Origin: Ruminococcaceae bacterium UBA7101
GTDB taxonomy: Bacteria > Bacillota > Clostridia > Oscillospirales > Acutalibacteraceae
DNA length: 16,449 nucleotides
Direction of reading: 5' to 3'
NCBI GenBank assembly: GCA_002493325.1
Contig: DKYL01000039.1
Span: 1-16,449, forward strand
The position numbers and the translations under genes were made by a program. The notes beneath the pieces were generated by a model. That model did not search any database. It saw only the letters and a list, made by a program, of their open reading frames with translations, and was not told where the DNA came from. Each line of letters starts with the position of its first letter. Positions within the stretch are counted from its first letter, which is position 1. Shown in pieces: positions 13,775 to 16,449 of this stretch.

Positions 13775-15247
13775 TTACATACCAAGCTTATAAGCCACGT
13801 CATTATAAAACAACTCTTTTTTGAATGCATTAATTTCAGTATCTTTATTGATATGAATAAATTCAATACCCATAATTTCAGCAAAATCACGCATATGCTC
13901 TGCTGTGAGGGTGTATGAAAGCACGGAATGATGAGCACCGCCTGCATAAATCCAAGCCTCTGCAGAGGTCTGAAGGCAAGGCAGCGGCTTCCAGAGCACA
14001 CCTGCAACAGGAAGCTTAGGCATATCATTCTTCTGTTCCTTGCATTCAACATCATTAACAATCATTCTGAGTCTGTCCCCCATATCAACGAGAGTAACAA
14101 CTATAGCATTACCTGTCTGTGCTTTGAATACAAGCCTTGCAGGATCTTCTCTGTCACCGATACCAAGAGGATGAACCTGAATTTTTGGTTTTGCCGCCGC
14201 AATAGTAGGACAAACCTCGAGCATATGTGAACCAAGCAGCATTTCATTGCCGGGCTCAAAATGATATGTATAGTCCTCCATAAAGGCAGTACCGCCGTTC
14301 ATACCCTCAGCCATAAGCTTCATTACTCTGGTCATAGCGGCAACCTTCCAGTCACCTTCTGCACCGAAGCCATAGCCCTGACGCATTAAATCCTGTGAAG
14401 CCAAACCGGGAAGCTGTTTTAATTCCTGCAAATCCTCAAAGTTTGTGTGGAAAGCACCGAAACCACCTTCGTCAAGGAACTTTTTAATTGCAACTTCTTC
14501 CCTCGCCTGATAGCGGACTGCGTCCATATTGTCCGTATCCATTTCATAATGCTTTTCATACTCAGCCATCTGTGCATCAATTTCTTCATCGGTAACAGCA
14601 TTGACATATCGGATGATGTCACCAACACCATAATGGTCGACTTGCCAGCCAAGCTTAATCTGAGCTTCAATCTTATCACCATCTGTTACGGCAACATTTC
14701 TCATATTATCTGAAATACGAAGTACTCTGAGTTTGCGTGACTCTGCCGCACCTACTGCAGCACGCATCCAGATGCCGATTTTGTTCTGAAATTCTTCATC
14801 CTTCCAGTAGCCTGCTACAACCTTAACCTTTTTTCTCATTCTTGCGTGAATATAACCGTGCTCTCTGTCACCATGGGCAGACTGGTTAAGGTTCATAAAG
14901 TCCATATCAATACTGTCCCATGGAATATCACGATTATACTGCGTATTTACGTGAAGATATGGCTTATTAAGCTCGTTCAAGCCTGCAATCCACATCTTTG
15001 AAGGTGAAAAGGTATGCATCCATGTGATAACGCCTGCACACGCAGAAGTGTTATTTGCCTCCTGCATTATATTTAAAATCTCACCTGCTGTTTTTACACA
15101 AGGCTTTGCAATGACCTTACAAGGAAGCTTATCTGAAAGTTCTGCTGCCATTTCATCAGCATGTGCATTTATTTCTGCAAAAATTTCTGTTCCATATAAA
15201 TGCTGTGTTCCCACAACAAACCAAAATTCATAATCCTTAATTGCCAT
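13775..15247 (-). CDS. araA: L-arabinose isomerase (AraA)
   Basis: Interconverts L-arabinose and L-ribulose, the first step of arabinose breakdown, using a divalent metal such as Mn2+. The 490 residues are near the usual 490-500. Family blocks are FVVGTQHLYG (10-19), GYGFGAEGDWK (291-301), GGTAFMEDYTYHF (318-330) and GSHMLEVCPTIA (339-350). The metal ligands are Glu297, Glu324, His341 and one of His439/His440 in AGGAHHS, matching E. coli Glu306, Glu333, His350 and His450. The ribosome site AAGGAGAA lies six bases before the ATG. The gene sits 11 nt after the kinase gene and 10 nt before araD, in one transcription unit. A regulator and any sugar transporter must lie outside the window. Confidence 0.97.
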   Translation of the reverse strand: MAIKDYEFWFVVGTQHLYGTEIFAEINAHADEMAAELSDKLPCKVIAKPCVKTAGEILNIMQEANNTSACAGVITWMHTFSPSKMWIAGLNELNKPYLHVNTQYNRDIPWDSIDMDFMNLNQSAHGDREHGYIHARMRKKVKVVAGYWKDEEFQNKIGIWMRAAVGAAESRKLRVLRISDNMRNVAVTDGDKIEAQIKLGWQVDHYGVGDIIRYVNAVTDEEIDAQMAEYEKHYEMDTDNMDAVRYQAREEVAIKKFLDEGGFGAFHTNFEDLQELKQLPGLASQDLMRQGYGFGAEGDWKVAAMTRVMKLMAEGMNGGTAFMEDYTYHFEPGNEMLLGSHMLEVCPTIAAAKPKIQVHPLGIGDREDPARLVFKAQTGNAIVVTLVDMGDRLRMIVNDVECKEQKNDMPKLPVAGVLWKPLPCLQTSAEAWIYAGGAHHSVLSYTLTAEHMRDFAEIMGIEFIHINKDTEINAFKKELFYNDVAYKLGM

Positions 15248-15258
15248 AATTATTCTCC

Positions 15259-16449
15259 TTATATATTCGACACAGCCGTTTTTTCAACTGTCAAAGCTTT
15301 CTTATAAAGCTCAATATATTTTTTGAATCCCTGAACATCTTTTTCATCAGGCTCAATGGTTGTGCTCTTATATCTGCTGAATATTTTTGTATTCAAATAA
15401 TCATCAAGGGATTTATCCTCACAGTCAAAAGCATACCTTGCCAGAACAGCAATTCCCCATGCACCGCCTTCACCGGCAGTTTCCATAACAGAAATCGGTG
15501 AATTCATTGCACCTGCCATAAGCTTCTGACCGACAACAGGTGTTTTGAACAAACCGCCGTGACCTGTCAGACAATCAATTTTCACCTGTTCATTCTCAAG
15601 AATTTCCATTCCAAGCTTAAGGGTTGCCATTGTTGAATAAATCTGTGTTCTGATAAAATTAGAAAGATTAAATCTGCTGTTTTCACTTCTCATAAACAAA
15701 GGTCTGCCGCTTTCAACCTTTGTAACAGGTTCACCTGAAAAATAGTTGAACGAAACAAGACCGCCGCAGTCACTGTCACCGTCAAGAGCAGTATTGTAAA
15801 GCAAGTCATAAATCTGCGGTTTACTTAATTTGCTGCCACTGAGCCTAGAAAACTCGATAAAAAGATTAAACCAATAATCAAGGTCTGTACAACAGTTATT
15901 ACAATGCACCATAGCAACATTTTTACCTGTCGGTGTGGTGACAATATCTATTTCCTCATAAACATTTTTAAGCGGGGACTCAAGAACAACCATTGAAAAA
16001 ATAGATGTTCCGGCAGAAATATTGCCTGTTCTGACAGCAATGCTGTTAGTAGCAACCATTCCTGTTCCTGCATCACCTTCAGGCGGGCACATAACAGCAC
16101 CTGCATTAAGTAAGCCGCTGGGGTCGAGAAGCTTTGCACCCTCTTCAGTCAGAAATCCTGCATTTTCACCTGCAACAAGCACCTTTGGCAATATATTTTC
16201 AATATTCCACGAACGAGCCTTAACCTCTTCAAGCTGTGAAAATTTTGAAAGCATATCAGCATCATAATTGCAGGTATCACTGTCAATCGGGAACATACCT
16301 GATGCTTCGCCGATACCCAATACCTTTTCGCCGCTAAGCTTCCAGTGAACATAGCCTGCAAGCGTTGTAAAGTATGTAATATCATCAATATGGCTTTCAC
16401 CGTTAAGTATTGCCTGATAAAGATGGGCAATGCTCCAGCGCTGAGGAAT
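15259..16449 (-). CDS. FGGY-family sugar kinase, probably L-ribulokinase; 5' end cut by window edge
   Basis: Phosphorylates a pentulose with ATP; beside araA and araD it should act on L-ribulose. The frame is open from the right edge to the stop at 15259, giving 396 residues. About 100-140 N-terminal residues are missing. The fragment begins IPQRWSIAHLYQA and contains TLAGYVHWKLSGEKVLGIG, then GDAGTG (125-130) with the likely catalytic Asp126, and NISAGTS (143-149). The C-terminal ATP-domain motif is TGHGGLFKTPVVGQ (295-308) with GEGGAWGIAVLA after it. These replace the GGAxxN...ALGAA motifs of classic E. coli-type AraB, so this looks like the distinct clostridial ribulokinase branch (AraK-type, shown in Clostridium acetobutylicum). 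An initiation codon at 16320 (TTG) is not real because the family sequence continues upstream. Kinase identity is strong; the AraK assignment is from memory and context. Confidence 0.88.
   Translation of the reverse strand: MPQRWSIAHLYQAILNGESHIDDITYFTTLAGYVHWKLSGEKVLGIGEASGMFPIDSDTCNYDADMLSKFSQLEEVKARSWNIENILPKVLVAGENAGFLTEEGAKLLDPSGLLNAGAVMCPPEGDAGTGMVATNSIAVRTGNISAGTSIFSMVVLESPLKNVYEEIDIVTTPTGKNVAMVHCNNCCTDLDYWFNLFIEFSRLSGSKLSKPQIYDLLYNTALDGDSDCGGLVSFNYFSGEPVTKVESGRPLFMRSENSRFNLSNFIRTQIYSTMATLKLGMEILENEQVKIDCLTGHGGLFKTPVVGQKLMAGAMNSPISVMETAGEGGAWGIAVLARYAFDCEDKSLDDYLNTKIFSRYKSTTIEPDEKDVQGFKKYIELYKKALTVEKTAVSNI

Noticed and set aside
13768..14061. 97-codon minus-strand frame within araA, and the 87-codon frame at 14419-14682
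   Set aside because: They run in other frames of araA, have no ribosome site and no family resemblance; araA explains the DNA.
15259..16449. Kinase as a truncated pseudogene starting at TTG 16320
   Set aside because: Conserved FGGY sequence continues in frame to the window edge; the gene is cut by the window, not broken.

Overview
The window reads as chromosomal DNA of a low-GC, spore-forming, Gram-positive anaerobe of the class Clostridia, most likely a gut Oscillospiraceae/Ruminococcaceae relative. The reasons are two sporulation genes (spoIIIAA, spoIIID), strong AGGAGG-type ribosome binding sites, TTG starts, sigma-A-like promoters, an S-box (SAM-I) riboswitch on metK, and protein styles typical of the group (YfhO-like membrane protein, Ig/FN3/VanW secreted protein). 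The lineage is inference from protein character, not from a marker gene.

Layout. Positions 1-1096 (minus) hold the engulfment/forespore ATPase gene spoIIIAA and, overlapping its end, the first 44 codons of an unrecognised gene. Diverging from them is a large plus-strand gene (1224-4334) that fuses a GtrA-like flippase domain to a YfhO-like GT-C membrane protein. Next comes a long, divergent PRPP synthetase (4424-5599) coupled by a 1-nt overlap to a small membrane-anchored protein (5599-6099). A hairpin terminator follows, then spoIIID with a candidate sigma-E promoter and proC with its own extended -10 promoter. Positions 7299-7323 carry a two-way terminator facing a minus-strand APH(3')-like kinase gene (7333-8130). 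Upstream of that kinase, and separated from it by a terminator, is metK (8191-9369) with a SAM-I riboswitch leader and a near-consensus promoter.

The 341-base gap 9370-9710 is fully used by the riboswitch, the metK promoter, and the promoter and strong ribosome binding site of a divergent gene. That gene (9711-11273) encodes a 520-residue NAD(P)-binding SDR/epimerase-like protein with a C-terminal zinc ribbon, probably strongly expressed and of unknown substrate. Two perfect hairpins (11286-11357) separate it from a minus-strand cluster: FGGY-type (ribulo)kinase (cut by the right edge), araA, araD, and directly behind araD a secreted Ig/FN3/VanW protein. The first three convert L-arabinose to L-ribulose, L-ribulose 5-phosphate and D-xylulose 5-phosphate.

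The items most worth a second look are the GtrA-YfhO fusion, the SDR-zinc-ribbon protein, the chromosomal APH(3')-IIIa-like gene, the VanW-type secreted protein tied to the arabinose operon, and a SAM-I aptamer in which I cannot fold a normal P4 helix. I see no insertion sequence, phage gene, CRISPR array, tRNA or rRNA.
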